Source of the DNA: Planctomycetota bacterium
GTDB lineage: Bacteria > Planctomycetota > Planctomycetia > Isosphaerales > Isosphaeraceae
Assembly (NCBI GenBank): GCA_021778575.1
Contig: JAJYCH010000297.1
Location: forward strand, 1-6,298
Length of the DNA: 6,298 nucleotides
Direction: 5' to 3'
Shown piece after piece: positions 6,164 through 6,298 of this stretch. Every line of letters starts with the position of its first letter. Positions within the stretch are counted from its first letter, which is position 1. The position numbers and the translations under genes are program-made. Under the pieces are notes generated by a model, which worked only from the letters and a program-made list of their open reading frames with translations, was not told the DNA's origin and made no database searches.

Positions 6164-6298
6164 ATGATCGTCCTGATCGATAATTACGACTCCTTCACTT
6201 ATAATCTGGTCCAGCGCCTGGGCGAGATCGACCCCGATCTGGACGTTCTGGTGGTCCGGAACGACGAGATCAGCCTCGACGAGATCGACGCCAAGAAT
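6164..6298 (+). CDS. Glutamine amidotransferase of anthranilate/4-amino-4-deoxychorismate synthase (component II), 5' part only
   Basis: The first 45 codons of a gene that runs off the right edge. The start [20 protein letters not shown] is the hallmark N-terminus of the TrpG/PabA family, class I glutamine amidotransferases that hydrolyse glutamine and pass ammonia to the chorismate-using partner (TrpE for tryptophan, PabB for folate). The catalytic Cys-His-Glu residues lie beyond the window. From this fragment TrpG and PabA cannot be separated, and in many bacteria one protein serves both roles, so no symbol is given. The ATG is placed exactly where family similarity begins; the ribosome site is weak (GGA about 11 bases upstream). 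It is divergent from the small gene and shares its upstream region. Confidence 0.92.
   Translation, partial: MIVLIDNYDSFTYNLVQRLGEIDPDLDVLVVRNDEISLDEIDAKN

Noticed and set aside
5877..6167. 96-codon plus-strand frame whose stop overlaps the amidotransferase ATG (ATGA)
   Set aside because: The overlap looks like translational coupling, but the frame is antisense to the small gene's start, runs through the control region and has no family resemblance or ribosome site. Probably chance.

Overview
The window looks like chromosomal DNA of a planctomycete, probably of the Isosphaeraceae type. The DNA is GC-rich, the intergenic regions are roomy, and a large ABC-2 permease sits beside a TPR-like membrane-anchored protein whose central region I recall as typical of planctomycetes. 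No rRNA, tRNA, transposon, CRISPR or phage gene is visible. The taxonomic call is an inference from gene style.

Layout, right to left on the minus strand: an ABC transporter ATPase (4093-5049), a 214-base gap with two inverted repeats, a very large ABC-2 type permease (1455-3878), and a 473-residue membrane-anchored protein of unknown function (37-1458). The last two genes overlap by four bases (GTGA), so they are almost certainly translationally coupled. The three genes appear to form one export or envelope module: a cytoplasmic motor, a membrane channel with an inserted soluble domain of about 310 residues, and an accessory protein probably facing the periplasm. The substrate cannot be read from the sequence.

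Right of the ATPase is a gene-free stretch of 427 bases (5050-5476). It holds a good intrinsic terminator for the gene to its right, a candidate promoter for the ABC module, a terminator-like hairpin inside the presumed leader of that module, and an unexplained intrinsic-terminator-like structure on the plus strand.

Next, on the minus strand, is a small gene (5477-5950) for an unrecognised protein of 157 residues with a hydrophobic N-terminus and a Tyr/Pro/Asn/Gly-rich body. It is divergent from the start of a glutamine amidotransferase gene of the PabA/TrpG family (6164 to the window edge, plus strand), which is cut by the end of the window. The shared upstream region (5951-6163) carries a perfect 9-bp inverted repeat and a pair of TTGAACGG direct repeats.

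Four genes are complete and one is partial. The most interesting material is the ABC module with its unusual permease, together with the set of hairpins placed before and between its genes. None of this is demonstrably a new system from sequence alone.
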